In this document: positions 44,556-55,496 of the stretch, piece by piece
Layout: each line of letters begins with the position of its first letter
Position numbering within the stretch: position 1 is the stretch's first letter
Assembly (NCBI GenBank): GCA_002917075.1
Contig: NTMA01000022.1
Location: 1 to 64,000 of the forward strand
Length of the DNA stretch: 64,000 bases
Source: Hawksworthiomyces lignivorus
Lineage: Eukaryota > Ascomycota > Sordariomycetes > Ophiostomatales > Ophiostomataceae
Direction: 5' to 3'
Notes under the pieces: generated by a model
What the model was told of the DNA's origin: nothing
What the model saw: only the letters and a program-made list of their open reading frames with translations
The model's database searches: none
Translations under genes and position numbers: made by a program

Positions 44556-46174
44556 ATGGCTGAGATCCGCCGGAAGCTTGTCATCGTCGGTGACGGTGCC
44601 TGCGGCAAGACCTGTCTGTTGATGTACGTTTGTTGAAAGCCTCGATTGTTTGCTTCCATCCCCTTTGTCGAATTGAGACAAGTGGCCTTCTGTCCATTTA
44701 TCTTTCTCCATCCCATGAACGACTCTGCACCATCTTCCTCCTCCCATATGCTTGTCTTTATCGCACCTATTCTGCTACTGCAGACGCAGGGTCGCAGCCA
44801 ATGCCTGTGCTCTGCAAGGCTCTTCTCCTTGCTCGCTCCCTACGAATCTTGATCTTTGCAAACTCTTTATTGTGTTGCTGCTTGTTCCTGCCTACTGACG
44901 CCTTTCGCAGTGTTTTCTCTAAGGGTACTTTCCCTGAGGTAAGATAACGGCCTGATTGTTTACTTTGCCAAGCCACCATACCATTCTTATCCTCGGTCCT
45001 GCAACGCAACACTTTCCTCGCTTCCCTTCATCTTACACCTTACGGCTCGACCGCCAGTCATGCATTGAGAGAAGCAATCACCAAGAAACATGATGGTAAA
45101 AATAGCGCCTTGTTACACGGAGAAAGAAAGAGCTTCGCCGATAACTGTAGCTGCTAAGACGGCCCAAAAACAACTGAAACCAAGAGGACTGGAGAGAGTG
45201 CCAGGAGCGAAGACGGTAAAGAGCAATCGCCCTTCTATCCTCCGCCCTGCTGGCTGAGGCGAGATGCCTGGGGCCAGACCTCTGGACATCCGTTTTCCAT
45301 GGTGCTCAGCCTTATCTGTCATTGGCTGCTCTCTTTCATCATGATTCGCTCTCTCGCTTGGCCAAATAAATTGTTATGACGCATGTTGTTCTGTCCTTTT
45401 CAGCCGCATTTGCCCGATTCTTCACTCGTTATTGTCCCGCCATCTGGCCGTCGTTATCTTCGGACTATCTAACGCGATGAAACTATACAGGTCTATGTTC
45501 CTACCGTCTTCGAGAACTATGTGGCCGATGTTGAGGTCGATGGCAAGCACGTCGAGCTGGCTCTGTGGGATACGGCTGGCCAGGAGGACTACGACCGTCT
45601 GCGCCCTCTGTCTTACCCCGACTCGCACGTCATCCTGATCTGCTTCGCCGTCGACTCGCCCGACTCTCTCGACAACGTCCAGGAGAAGGTATGTTTTTCC
45701 TCTCTTTTGCTCTCTCCAAGCTCTCTTACCTCCTTGTCTCTGATACGTTACGATATCTTGCCGTTCGCTGACGCACGTGCCCTCGTACATAGTGGATTTC
45801 TGAGGTCCTGCACTTCTGCCAGGGCCTGCCCATCATTCTGGTCGGCTGCAAGAAGGATCTGCGCTACGATCCCAAGACGATTGAGGAGCTGCGCAAGACA
45901 AGCCAGAAGCCTGTCTCTCCGGAAGAGGTAACTTTCCCCGTCTCCTCCTCCTTTGTCCCATGCTCTCCCCTCCCTCTCCCTACCTTTTCTCATACTAACA
46001 AAATTTGTCCAGGGCGAGGATGTCCGCAAGAAGATTGGCGCCTACAAGTACCTCGAGTGCTCTGCCAAGACCAACGAGGGCGTCCGCGAGGTGTTTGAGC
46101 ACGCCACCCGGGCTGCTCTGCTCTCGCGCAGCGGCAAGAGAGGCAGCAAGAAGAGCAAGTGCCTGGTCCTGTAA
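44556..46174 (+). CDS. RHO1: Rho-type GTPase Rho1
   Basis: Rho1 is the plasma-membrane GTPase that controls beta-1,3-glucan synthase, protein kinase C and actin. Five exons (44556-44623, 44911-44938, 45491-45688, 45793-45927, 46013-46174) give 196 aa. The G1 loop GDGACGKT, switch I with effector sequence YVPTVFENY, switch [22 protein letters not shown], the KKDL guanine-binding motif (GCKKDL) and the SAK motif (ECSAK) are all present. So is the Rho insert region ([16 protein letters not shown]). The tail [12 protein letters not shown] is polybasic with a CaaX box ending in Leu, which predicts geranylgeranylation. Exon 2 is only 28 nt and is followed by a 552-nt intron, long for this genome. 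A pyrimidine-rich leader of several hundred bases precedes the ATG. Sequence is near-identical to mould Rho1 proteins. Confidence 0.97.
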
Positions 46175-48107
46175 GGGGACACAGCGGCACGACCAACATG
46201 TATAACGACAAGACATTCCATCTCGCTTTTAATTCTTTGTCGATTGCGCGCACCGTCCTTGCCTCTTATCTCGCATTTCATCCACCCTTTGTAATCCAAA
46301 TGCTCTTCCATCCTCCCAACCAGGTTTTCCTTTTTCCCCTTTACCTCCCGTCCCTGCTTGCTTTTCGAGCGCCGCCGCCCCAGGGGACAACCCGGGGCCG
46401 GTGGTCTCTCGTTTGCAGACAAATCGGGGGGGCGGTACGGCGCTTGCCGTCTGATGTAATGGATTTTTTGGCTGGGAGTTTTTGGTTCTATTTTCATACC
46501 GTTGCCACTTGCCACGACCGTCTTGTCTCCATGCATCCGGTCAGGCGTTTCATAATCGATTGGGTCTCTGAACACTGAACAACATTCAAACAATACGCGG
46601 AACATAACGGGGTGAGAGTGACTTCCTCCCTTTTTTTTTTTTCTCGATACCGAAGCAGGAGGGTCAACATTTGCGGATTTTCTTATTAGTTTACCTAGTT
46701 TTTTCTTTTCCTTTTTTTATTCTATCTTTGTTTCTTGCCTCTCTACTTGTTGTTTTGACATGTGTTCGCCTGAAGAAAGTCGTGAAAATGGGATGTGAGA
46801 AATGGTTGCAGAAGTGGTTGCAGAACTGGATGCAAACATCGAGCGAGAGGACGAGAGACTCGGTCGACAGAATGCGAAGCCCGGGAACTGGAACAATTCG
46901 CAGCCGTCTAGATTAGAAGACGATGGGGAAGGGTAAGGGTGATGTAGATGGTGACGGAGAGGATGCAAAGTCAGGGCTTGAAATTTATTATTTTCGGGGT
47001 GGCGTCCTGTCTGTGTCAAAGTGATGTCTACTGCTGTTTTCAACCATGTGTTTCTCTTCCCCTTCTTTGTCTCCCTTGTCTTGCAAGAAGCGAGAAGCCT
47101 CTTACTTACCCGCTTGCTACTGCCATCCGTACTGGCGATGTTCCGAAGGACACACTTTGCGAGTAGACCATTTTCATACCTCGTTTTCTGTTTTCTCCAG
47201 CCCATGTCACTGTCACCCTTGCCACGCTATCAGTCTGCGATCTTTGTTAGCTTTTTTTTGTTTTGTTTTGTTTTGTTTTAATCATTTCCACCTTTCGACA
47301 TACTCCACCTGATTAGTAGACAGATCATTGGTTTTTAGATAGCTTCCAATTATAGCTGCAGTTGTAAAGTTGATTTCTCCTCGGAGCGGCTTTCTTCCCC
47401 TTGATGATTCAACACGTGTCTCGGCAGACAGATGCATCCGCGTACACAAACAGAAGGGAGAGCCTGGTCACATCTCCCAGAACTCAGCAAGAAGGCCCAC
47501 AGCTTCCATCACGAAGAACTTGCAGCCCATCAGCGTAGGACACATACGGCCATCCTCTCGTGTCCGACAGGCAACAATCACGTCAGTTGTCTGCAGCGCT
47601 CTGTCCTGTAACGTTGTCCTATTCTACGTCTCTCCACCCAAAAAGGGAACAACTAGGCAGGGAAAGAGGCAATAGACGGTGAAAAAAAAAGAAAGCCAGA
47701 GGTGCCAAACAGGGATTGCTGCCTTGACAGATCAGGAGCCTATTGCTTCATGGAGCATCAATGCATTTGTGAAAGAAGATTGCTAGCCTTTTTGCTGAAG
47801 AGTCCTGCCGCCTCTACATTCTGTCCGGGCTCGCACAGGAGGACACCTAAGAGGCATACATGTTCGACGGGAACCTGATTGGAGAACGTATGAACTCAAC
47901 CAGCATAGAAGATCACAGGAACAACAAGCATAGTAAATGATGTCAAAGTTTGTGTCTACCAAAGAGTAGCACTATGAATTGCCCAGCCATCCTCTGCCTC
48001 TATTCCCCTTGCCCGAGTCGAACGGAAAGCATGTACGCATCAAAAAATCACCACGCGCCTCCTTATGAGTTTACTTTGCTCCTTCCGGTAATGTTCTCGA
48101 CAGAACC
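46175..48107. other. Intergenic region, RHO1 to the microprotein gene
   Basis: This stretch holds the RHO1 3' flank, a TTTTG pentamer repeat at about 47256-47280 and the 3' side of the minus-strand microprotein gene. No other coding signal is seen. Confidence 0.5.
47256..47280 (+). repeat. TTTTG pentanucleotide repeat
   Basis: About five TTTTG units in the RHO1 3' intergenic region. Confidence 0.75.
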
Positions 48108-48303
48108 TTACACGGGGCAGGACTGTTCAAAAAATAGTAACGGATCAGCTGCACGAAGCTTGGCTACGCAAGGGCATAAACGATATAGCTCGCTAGAGAG
48201 AAATAAAGCTTAAAAATTGTATACGTACAGCACCGCACGAGGCGCAGGTCTTGCCGCCGCTTTCGATGGCGGAGCCACACTTGGGGCATGCGTTGCCGTG
48301 CAT
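48108..48303 (-). CDS. 29-aa Cys-rich zinc-ribbon-like microprotein
   Basis: A minus-strand two-exon gene: 48303-48229 (25 codons), a 106-nt intron (48228-48123, donor GTACGT, acceptor GAACAG) and a 15-nt last exon 48122-48108 encoding SCPV and the stop. The product is 29 aa. Two CxxC knuckles, C6-P-K-C9-G and C20-A-S-C23-G, are separated by ten residues rich in Ser/Gly, and a fifth Cys (C27) comes from the tiny exon. The arrangement matches a minimal zinc ribbon, and I recall very similar short proteins in other moulds, but no function is known to me. It could equally be a metallothionein-like metal buffer. Support for expression is indirect: a TATATAAG box 190 nt upstream, a C/A-rich leader and correct splice sites. 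Without splicing the frame runs on past the donor to a stop and loses the last Cys. Confidence 0.75.
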
Positions 48304-49546
48304 TTTTGCGTTAGAGGGGTGATTTGGTAGGGGAGAGGAACAAAGTTTTATATTTGACGATGAGTCTTGCTCGGTGGTGATTGTGGTTTCGTCTCGGGCT
48401 GTTAGATCTCTAGACAGAGCAGATCAGAGAAGGAAAGAAAAGGAAGAAGAGAGGCAGACGGACGAGGGCTGGTAGTGGGCGAGCTCTCTCCTCTTATATA
48501 CGTGGTGAGGGGCACGACAGCGAAAAAAGCAGCGAGCTAGAACGGCACAATGCTCGCTCCTCGCCTTGCTTCTATCGTACCGTCAGACTGCAATACTACA
48601 CACACATGATACCGAATCATGCACATTGATTATCGTACCTTCCTCTCTTCTTGTTTGTTATAGTTACGTATTACGCATCGCTAGAGTTGTTTCAAAGCGT
48701 GTCGAGTCTAAGGAAGATGAGAGGGTGGGCACAGTAAACAGGGTCCTATCTCCTGTTTTGCTGCTGCTCTGTCTTTGTTGTGTCGCATCTCACATTCGCG
48801 ACCTTCCCCCGCTCTCCATCCCTTCGGTTGCCCACGGGTGTGTTCAAAGCAAGGCAGATCTTAAAAAGAAAAGGCCAGCCCAACTCTGACACATGCTGCT
48901 GCGGAAGAATAGTGCGTCTTCTTGTCTTGCCTAGATGTGGGGGTTTGGCAGGCTCGCTGACGGCGTAGGAAAGCGAAAATCGGTGTGATGGTATTGGCTG
49001 ATTCGTCCGTCTTTAGGGCGACAATTGTTTGAACGAGATGGGGGGGCGGGTGTTGGCGCTGGGCGCAGAGCGTCATGAGGACAAAAGTCTCGACAAGGCG
49101 TTATTACGTAGGTAAGGAAAGCAATAATACAGATTACACAAAACTGAGCTAGGTAATATCTCCACACTCCCTCCAAATTCCTTAGTGAGGACGCGCTCTA
49201 AGCGCCTTATCAGTCTTGCAGAACAGGTAATAATCCATGGCGTCGATTTGTCTGTCTCAGGATGCTCCTAACTGATGATGTGAACATGTCCGTGCCAAAA
49301 AGAAAAGTGAGAAGGAATCGTAAAGGTGTCAGTGTGCCTCTAAGATCACGGAGCACATGTCATTGTGCAGCACCTGCTTTATGATGAGTCCAAACTTGAA
49401 GAATCTTTACTACGCCTTGAGCCAGAGAAGAACCAGCCGTCTGACGTGCATGGCGAAGATGATGGAAAGAAATGTGACGAATGCCGCCTGCTTTGCTTGG
49501 GCCGTGAATACAATCTACCTGGACGTTTACAGTCTACGCCGATGGA
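48304..49546. other. Intergenic region, microprotein promoter and pseudogene 3' flank
   Basis: The first 250 bp are the microprotein leader and promoter. The rest shows short frames without protein character. Confidence 0.5.
48493..48500 (-). promoter_or_regulatory. TATA box of the microprotein gene
   Basis: TATATAAG on the minus strand, 190 nt before the ATG at 48303. It is a canonical TATA box, suggesting strongly expressed or inducible transcription. Confidence 0.55.
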
Positions 49547-51306
49547 TCATATGCAGAATATCGAGTCTCCAGACGATTCAAAGCGACGTAGCTTTTGCTT
49601 CATCGTCACATACATTCCCAGCTCGGCGGCCGATAGCCGAAGCCATGCTCCCCCTCGCCTTTGGATGTGCTCGTTCTTGAGAGCTCGTTCCACGTAAGAT
49701 CTCCTTCCCGCCTGGATCGCTCTGATGATTGCCGTTGCCAGCCGGTCAGTCTCAGCAGGCGATTTCTTCGCTTCAAAGAGCGCCGCTGTTAGATACTTGA
49801 TCGCATGGTGGAATTCCGGACCCTGTTTCGGCTGGCTTAGGGATAAAAGACCGCCGCCTACAAGCTTATTCAGTATGCGACTGTCGTGTTTCCACCATAC
49901 TTCACGGTATTCCAACCACTTTTCACGGGACATTCTCTGCATCATATCCATGATCCAACTTTCCAGGTCCTTGAGTAGACACACTTGATTGAGCGGTTTG
50001 GGAAGACCCAATACCGCGACAATGTGGTCCACAAGCATCGCGTATTCGGTTCGGAATTGAATGACCGCCATGGCGTCGAGTCGATCCCATTCAGGGACGT
50101 CCAACTCGGGATCTGGCGGGGCCATGGTCCGGTGGCACCGGATGCATTCCCGCAAAAAGCCTCCCAGGGCCACTTGCTTTCCTTTATTCCAAGAACCTTC
50201 GCACGTCTCCAAGAATAAGCTTATTGCCTGTGACGTTTTCCGCTCACTTATTGTCTGGATGAGACGTGTCACGGTGTCTTCCGTTCCAACGGTCTGCGGA
50301 CTTCCTCCTCTCTTTGTGAGGTCCTTTCGGCCATCCAGGGGTTCATGGATGACGAATCTCTCATCCTTTTTATGTCACCTGCGCCGCTGTATCGGTATAT
50401 CTCGAGGGCATCCCATCTTTGTTGAAAATGGGTAAGCGGCGTCCCTGTTCGTCCCGTCCAGGACCGCTCCTATTCGTCATCTTGTGCCGAGAAAGCAAAA
50501 TCCTGAAACTCATATACGTCGCGATAGAGCTTGGTGTCGCACAATTCCCAGATAGAACGACAGAATTCGTCGTATATTTCCGCCTATAGCGCAGTGGGGT
50601 TCTCTAGTACGAGGCTGCTCGATGTACTGGCAGAGTCTCCAGTTGGACTTTCGGGATTCCGGCCAGCGTCGTCAGGTGAGAGAAGCGAGGTTGTGTCCGT
50701 AGTCAGTGCCTCGATAACTGCTCCCACAAAGACAGAGCCGCATGCGCGGCCAATGTAGAAGGAGTTTGGCCAAGCGTCCAATTGCTCCCCAGGGGATGCG
50801 GCTACCATAGATGTATAGTTAAAAGAAGGGTCAACCAGCCAGCCTCCTGCATGGCACGCTGCTGTTACAAGAGTAACGGATACGTATTGGTCGATCGCCC
50901 CTCGAAGCTGTGCCATTGTAAGTTCCCCTGAATTCTTGCCGCTCAGCACAAGGCGAGCTTCTTGGGTTCCATAACAAAACAGTAGCAAAAGCAGGTTGCC
51001 TCCGTTGCTTTTCGCCAGCGAAGAGAACCGGGATACGTCTTTCAGGAACCGGTCTTGGATGTCCTCCCGGGGCACAACAGAGACGCTCGTGAGCTGCTCG
51101 TTGTCAAGCAGCGAGTGGCTTAGAACAACTTTCCTATCCTGATAGGGATTTCCATGCAAGTAATTTCCGTACTTCTGGACCAATTCTCGTGGATGCTACA
51201 AAAGTTAGTCTCTTCTTTGAATCTATTTCATATTCCGCCGTGCTTCATTAGGAACACTTACCGCTGCTGTGAGCCAGATTTGGTCAGCAACTAACCCTAG
51301 GCCTTC
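49547..51306 (-). pseudogene. Decayed caspase-like (C14-type fold) fungal gene
   Basis: Minus-strand remains of a multi-exon gene. An N-terminal piece (51306-51262, LVADQIWLTAA) is joined across a good 66-nt intron (51261-51196) to HPRELVQKYGNYLHGNPYQD and a caspase-like fold. That fold has a hydrophobic strand ending in FCYGTQ, then VTLVTAACHAGGWLV with the catalytic Cys (codon 50856-50854). The usual catalytic His position is Tyr (TAT, 50973-50971). The frame is broken by TAG at 50586-50584 and TAG at 50472-50470 (between DDE and ERSWTGRTG). A -1 shift follows in an A run at 50371-50367, after which the helical C-terminus continues to TGA 49549-49547. There is no in-frame ATG; a TGA lies at 51309-51307. 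The open stretches on both sides of each lesion still read as protein, so the decay is recent. The family is inferred from the Cys/His blocks; sequencing error is the alternative. Confidence 0.72.
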
Positions 51307-51605
51307 TCATGCAGATCACAGTCTGAACTTGTTCAGTAGAGACACGTCTATTTTTATATAATTGGAGGCTAGATTACTAGAAAAATCGTATTAATCCTGA
51401 TGAGCTCGTTGTTCGTACGTGACTGAATTATGACCCTCTGCCTTTGACCCTATTCCGTTCCCTAAGATACATCTGTTCTAATCGTACACACCTCTTCTGC
51501 CTCCCCTCTGTCCTTGATTTTAGAATGTTTCTTCAGATCGGTCATTCGTTTCGTCATAGCCAAAATTACATTCGTTATAAAAAAAACACGCATAGCCCGT
51601 CATCT

Positions 51606-52117
51606 CTATTCATTCTCCCACGTGGGGACCTGGTTCTCTGCGTCGTCTAGGCTGCCAGCGATGTTCCACTGCTTTGGCGTGAGCTGCAGCCTCTCCTGGT
51701 GGTGGTGGTGGCGGCCCAGCCGGTCTTCCCGTCCATGGCGGCCCTCTTCGAGCCCGCCTCTGCCCTCCTGGCCCTGACCGCGGCTGCTCTTAGGCCGCTG
51801 CACCTGCACGACCTGTGCCTGTGCGGTTCGGCGCACGCGCACGCGCTGAGGATAGTGGAAGCTGATGGGCTGCTGAGGCGGCGGAGACGAGGTGCTGCCG
51901 GCAGAAGAGTCGGGCTTGCTTCGGCCGCTACCGTGGCTGCCGTTGCTGCTGTTGCGACTGCTGCTGCCCTGCGAGAGCTCGGCCAGCGGCTGCTGCTGGT
52001 AGTGGCTGGGGGGCGGCGGCCGCAGAGCGTACTGCGGCTCGAGCTGCTCGCTGTCGTTGCTGGCGCGGTGATCCGTCTTCGCCCCCGTCTTCTGCTGGTG
52101 CTGGTGTACGACGACGA

Positions 52118-52148
<31 letters not shown>

Positions 52149-52492
52149 CCGCTTCTTCCTGGGTTTCTGCTCCGCCGGCTGGGGCATGGGCAGCTGGTCC
52201 GCGACGGCGGCATGGCCATCACTGTGAGGCTTATGACGCCGCTGGCGCTCTCTGTGGCGGTGCTCGCGATCGCGGCCCTCTCTTTCGCGGTGGCCCGGAT
52301 CGGCACTCTTGTGCTTTTTCGCCAGCGTGCGGCGGCCGCTGCCATCTTCGTCTGCGGGAAGAGCAGCGGCAGCGGCAGCGTCAGCATGTCTCCTCTTGGG
52401 GGAGCTGGCAGCAGCAGCAGCGGGAGGAAGAGGAGGCAGCGCCTGGTGTACCTGGACCGGCCGCTGGCTAGAAGTGGCGGCGGCAGCGGCAG

Positions 52493-52526
<34 letters not shown>

Positions 52527-53690
52527 GCGGCTGCTCCGCGTCCTCGGCTGCGAAACCTCCTCTGCTCCCGCCGCCCTTGTCGTCGATGTTGGCGGCGGCG
52601 GCGGCGGCAGAGTCGGCAGCTGGTGGCTGTGGGGCGGGTTGTGCTGGTGGGCGTCTTTGTCGTGGTGGTCATCAGCCCGCGTTGTCGACTTCCGCTGCTT
52701 CTTGGACAGCTTACGGCCGCGCATGCTGCTGGTGGTGGCGGCGGTGGCGGCGCCGCCCTCGTCTGCAGCGGACGTCGCGGTCTCCCGCTGCCGGTCGCCA
52801 TGCCGAGCGTGCCGCGCGTGCCGGGCGGCGTCTTCGGCTTCCTCGATGCTCTCGACATCGGCGCGCCCGCGCTTGGTGCCGCGGGGCATCGTCACCGCAG
52901 AGTTCGACAGGGGTGGTGGCGGTGGTCCCGCCGGTGCCGTCCTGGGGGGCTGCGGCAGGGGCGGCGGCGGCGGCCTCTCTGACAAAGGCGCGGCCGGGGT
53001 GGCGGCGGCTGTGCCTGGGCGGCGCTCGCCGCCAACCAGGCCCTGCCGCGTGGCCGGGATGGCCCGCTTCGTGAAGAAGCCGGACTGCATCAGCTGCTGG
53101 TAGTTTGCCAAGACCTCGTCGGGCGAGGGCCGCTCGGGCTGGCCGGCAGGATAGGCGGCAGCAGGAGCAGCAGCAGAAGGACCGACAGCTGGGCCCTGGC
53201 CCGCAGGCGCGTCCTCGGGCGGCCGCTCCACGGTGCTCCGCGGGCGGCGGTGCAGGCGCTTGGCGACGCCGTCCCACAGCGGGGCGAGGAAGCTGCGCGG
53301 GCGGCGGCTGCTGTTACTGGTCATGACAGTGGCGTCGGTGGTGTCGGTCGCCGTCGACGCGGCGGTGCCCGACGTGTGCAGGAACGGCCGCACGGCGGAC
53401 TGCATCGAGTGGCGGGTGAAGATGGGCCGCGGCGCGTCGTGGCTGTCGCGGCTCGCGGGCGCGGCAGAGGAGGCGATGCTGTACTGGTGGTCCAGGCCGA
53501 GAAACGCGACAGGAGGCGCCGCGCTGGCCCGGTCATTCATGGTCCCCTCGACAAAGCGTGACGTGTGATGGAGGCGGCCATGGACGCCGGTTCCCGAAAA
53601 CGAGAACGGCCGAGTGGCTGATGTGGCAGCGGCCACATTTGGAGCGGCCGGTAGGTCGGCTAGCCTGTCGGCCTCGCCGGAAGAAGTCAT
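51606..53690 (-). CDS. Disordered basic protein of unknown function, 694 aa
   Basis: A single-exon minus-strand gene from ATG 53690 to TAG 51608. I do not recognise a named family. Three islands look conserved and ordered. One is near the N-terminus (FSFSGTGVHGRLHHTSRFVE, then GTMNDRASAAPPVAFLG). One is central (SPDEVLANYQQLMQSGFFTK, about residue 195-215). The third is the C-terminal LTPKQWNIAGSLDDAENQVP. Everything between is low-complexity: Pro runs, an Ala run, His/Arg/Glu-rich repeats and several basic clusters such as KKQRKS and KKRTAAAA that could act as nuclear signals. The layout suggests a nuclear or cytoplasmic scaffold rather than an enzyme. The antisense frames of similar length are shadows of its GC-rich codons. 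Confidence 0.75.
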
Positions 53691-55117
53691 TGTGGTGGCT
53701 TGTTTTGTAAGAGGAAGAAGAGATGTGAAAGTAGGAAAGAAAAAAGAAAAGAACAAGTCTGCTCTACTTGACGTCTTTATGTGTTGTTTACAAGGTCATG
53801 ATCTTGGGACAAGAGGCAAGAGGTACATGTGTAAGACAACCGTTTGCTGGCATGTTTCTTTTGTTTTGGAGCTTGGTTGAAAAGGGAATAGAGATGCAGT
53901 GCGAGAGGTATGAAAGTGGGGGAAAGGGAAGCAGAAAAAGGAAAAAGAAAAAGCCACAAAATGAAAACAAGCAAGCAAGAAAAGCGGATGAGGTTCGTCA
54001 ATAGATCTATTATCTGGTTTGATCCCAAGTGGAATTCAGAATGTGACTGTTTATTTTTGTATCCTGCAGCGTTCTCCTTCTTCCCGCCTGGCTCGCTCGC
54101 CATCTCCACTGTTGTTTATTTGGTAATTACGCTTACGCTCGCGCTCAGTCCCTCTCAGTCCCTCTCACTATGTAGTGTATGTGTTATTCTCCCCCCAAAA
54201 TTGCTGGTGATCCATTGTTTACTTTCTTCCCCTGCTGGGCGCAACGGGCAACGGCACTTGAAACATTATGTGGGGCCAGCATATTTTAAGGTTTCTCCTG
54301 GCTGAACCTTAGCCGGCGCCAGTCTTTCATCACTACTGTAAGCCTACATACGCCATAATATAACAGCAATAATATACTGTACTCCGTACTGTAGCAAATA
54401 TCACATATATTATGGAATAGTAAGCATATGCGCGAGTAATACTAAGCCCAGCATTGTGTGCCTGTCCTCCCGCCATATGCTCCGTATCCTTCGTATTATT
54501 GACATTAGTTCATGTGGAGTATGAGCTGCATTGCGTCGTGCCAATCTCTGCACCACTGCAGGAATACAAGGCCAAAGCACAGCGGAATCCGGATATCGCG
54601 ATGATGCCCATGACTCTGTTTACTTTCAGAGGTCAAGTACGACTACAAACTCGAAGAGATCTCTGAAATGTTGAGCATAGAGAGCGAAATGGTGCCACTT
54701 TGTAATTTGAAGAACGCGCAAAGTTGAAACCACCTGATGCTCAACTGCTATCTTTCACATTGGCACTATGTTCTGTTCTTCCGTTTGTTTTTCATCGAGT
54801 TCTCTTCATGAACTGCTCGTACTTGTTTTTCAGCCAACGTCTCTCCGCGGCGCCATTTGCTTCTCGAGCATGGTGCCACAAGCCCTGAATCGAGGCTGGC
54901 CCTCATTTCCAATACTATGCTAAGCAAGAGAAGCAAGATATTGGACGAAGAGATGCTTATCACATGTCCCTATTTGTATGCCTTGTTCTCCTTCCCAGCC
55001 TCGATGTACTGCTGGTCGAGCGTTTCTGGTTCGCTCCTCTGGCGCGCAATGCATAATGAGCCCCCTCCTTATTTCCATCGCATTATCTCTCCCCCCTTCT
55101 CTTCGACTGATTACCGT
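53691..55117. other. Intergenic region
   Basis: This holds the promoter of the 694-aa gene (A-rich, about 53700-54000), a TACTCCGTA copy at 54380-54388 inside an AT-rich patch, and the MZT1 3' flank. No other gene seen. Confidence 0.5.
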
Positions 55118-55496
55118 CTACTGATTCTGCATCGCCATGTATCGCTCTACTTGTTGACCTGTTTCGCGTAGCTTTGTCACGGCTTTCTAGAATGAGAGAG
55201 TTAGCAGAGAGGACTTTGGCGAAGTCCGTGGCAGACAGAACGGAAAAAGAAAGCAACATACAGCGAGCGCAACCGGGCTCACGCCGTTCTCGATCATGGA
55301 TATGCAGATGGACAGCGTGCGTCGGTCCAGCTGGCAGTTCTGCAAGACGCTGTTAGATAAAGAATATGCTTTCTCGCTCCCTCTTTTCTCTTCTCTTCTG
55401 AGTTGGGCTGCAACGCACAAGAATCGTGGACATCTCGTGAAGAATATCGACGGCAGCCTGCGCAGCCGCCTGCTTCTCTGTGTGGTCGACAGGCAT
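55118..55496 (-). CDS. MZT1: Mitotic-spindle organizing protein 1 (MOZART1)
   Basis: Mzt1 is a tiny helical subunit that binds GCP N-termini and anchors gamma-tubulin complexes at spindle pole bodies. Minus-strand exons are 55496-55419, 55339-55262 and 55186-55118, giving 74 aa, the usual size. Exon 1 encodes [20 protein letters not shown] with EMSTIL. Exon 2 encodes the signature [20 protein letters not shown] with SPVALA, and exon 3 encodes [15 protein letters not shown]. All introns are phase 0: 79 nt (donor GTGCGT, branch ATCTAAC, acceptor TTGCAG) and 75 nt (donor GTATGT, branch GCTAAC, acceptor TTCTAG). No single exon is long enough to be picked up as an ORF on its own. The fungal consensus in exon 2 is usually GVNPEALA; here Ser and Val replace Asn and Glu, a modest divergence. 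Confidence 0.92.

Noticed and set aside
51699..53103. Plus-strand frames of 264 and 427 codons opposite the 694-aa gene
   Set aside because: They have low-complexity antisense composition; the minus-strand frame has ordered islands and a proper start.
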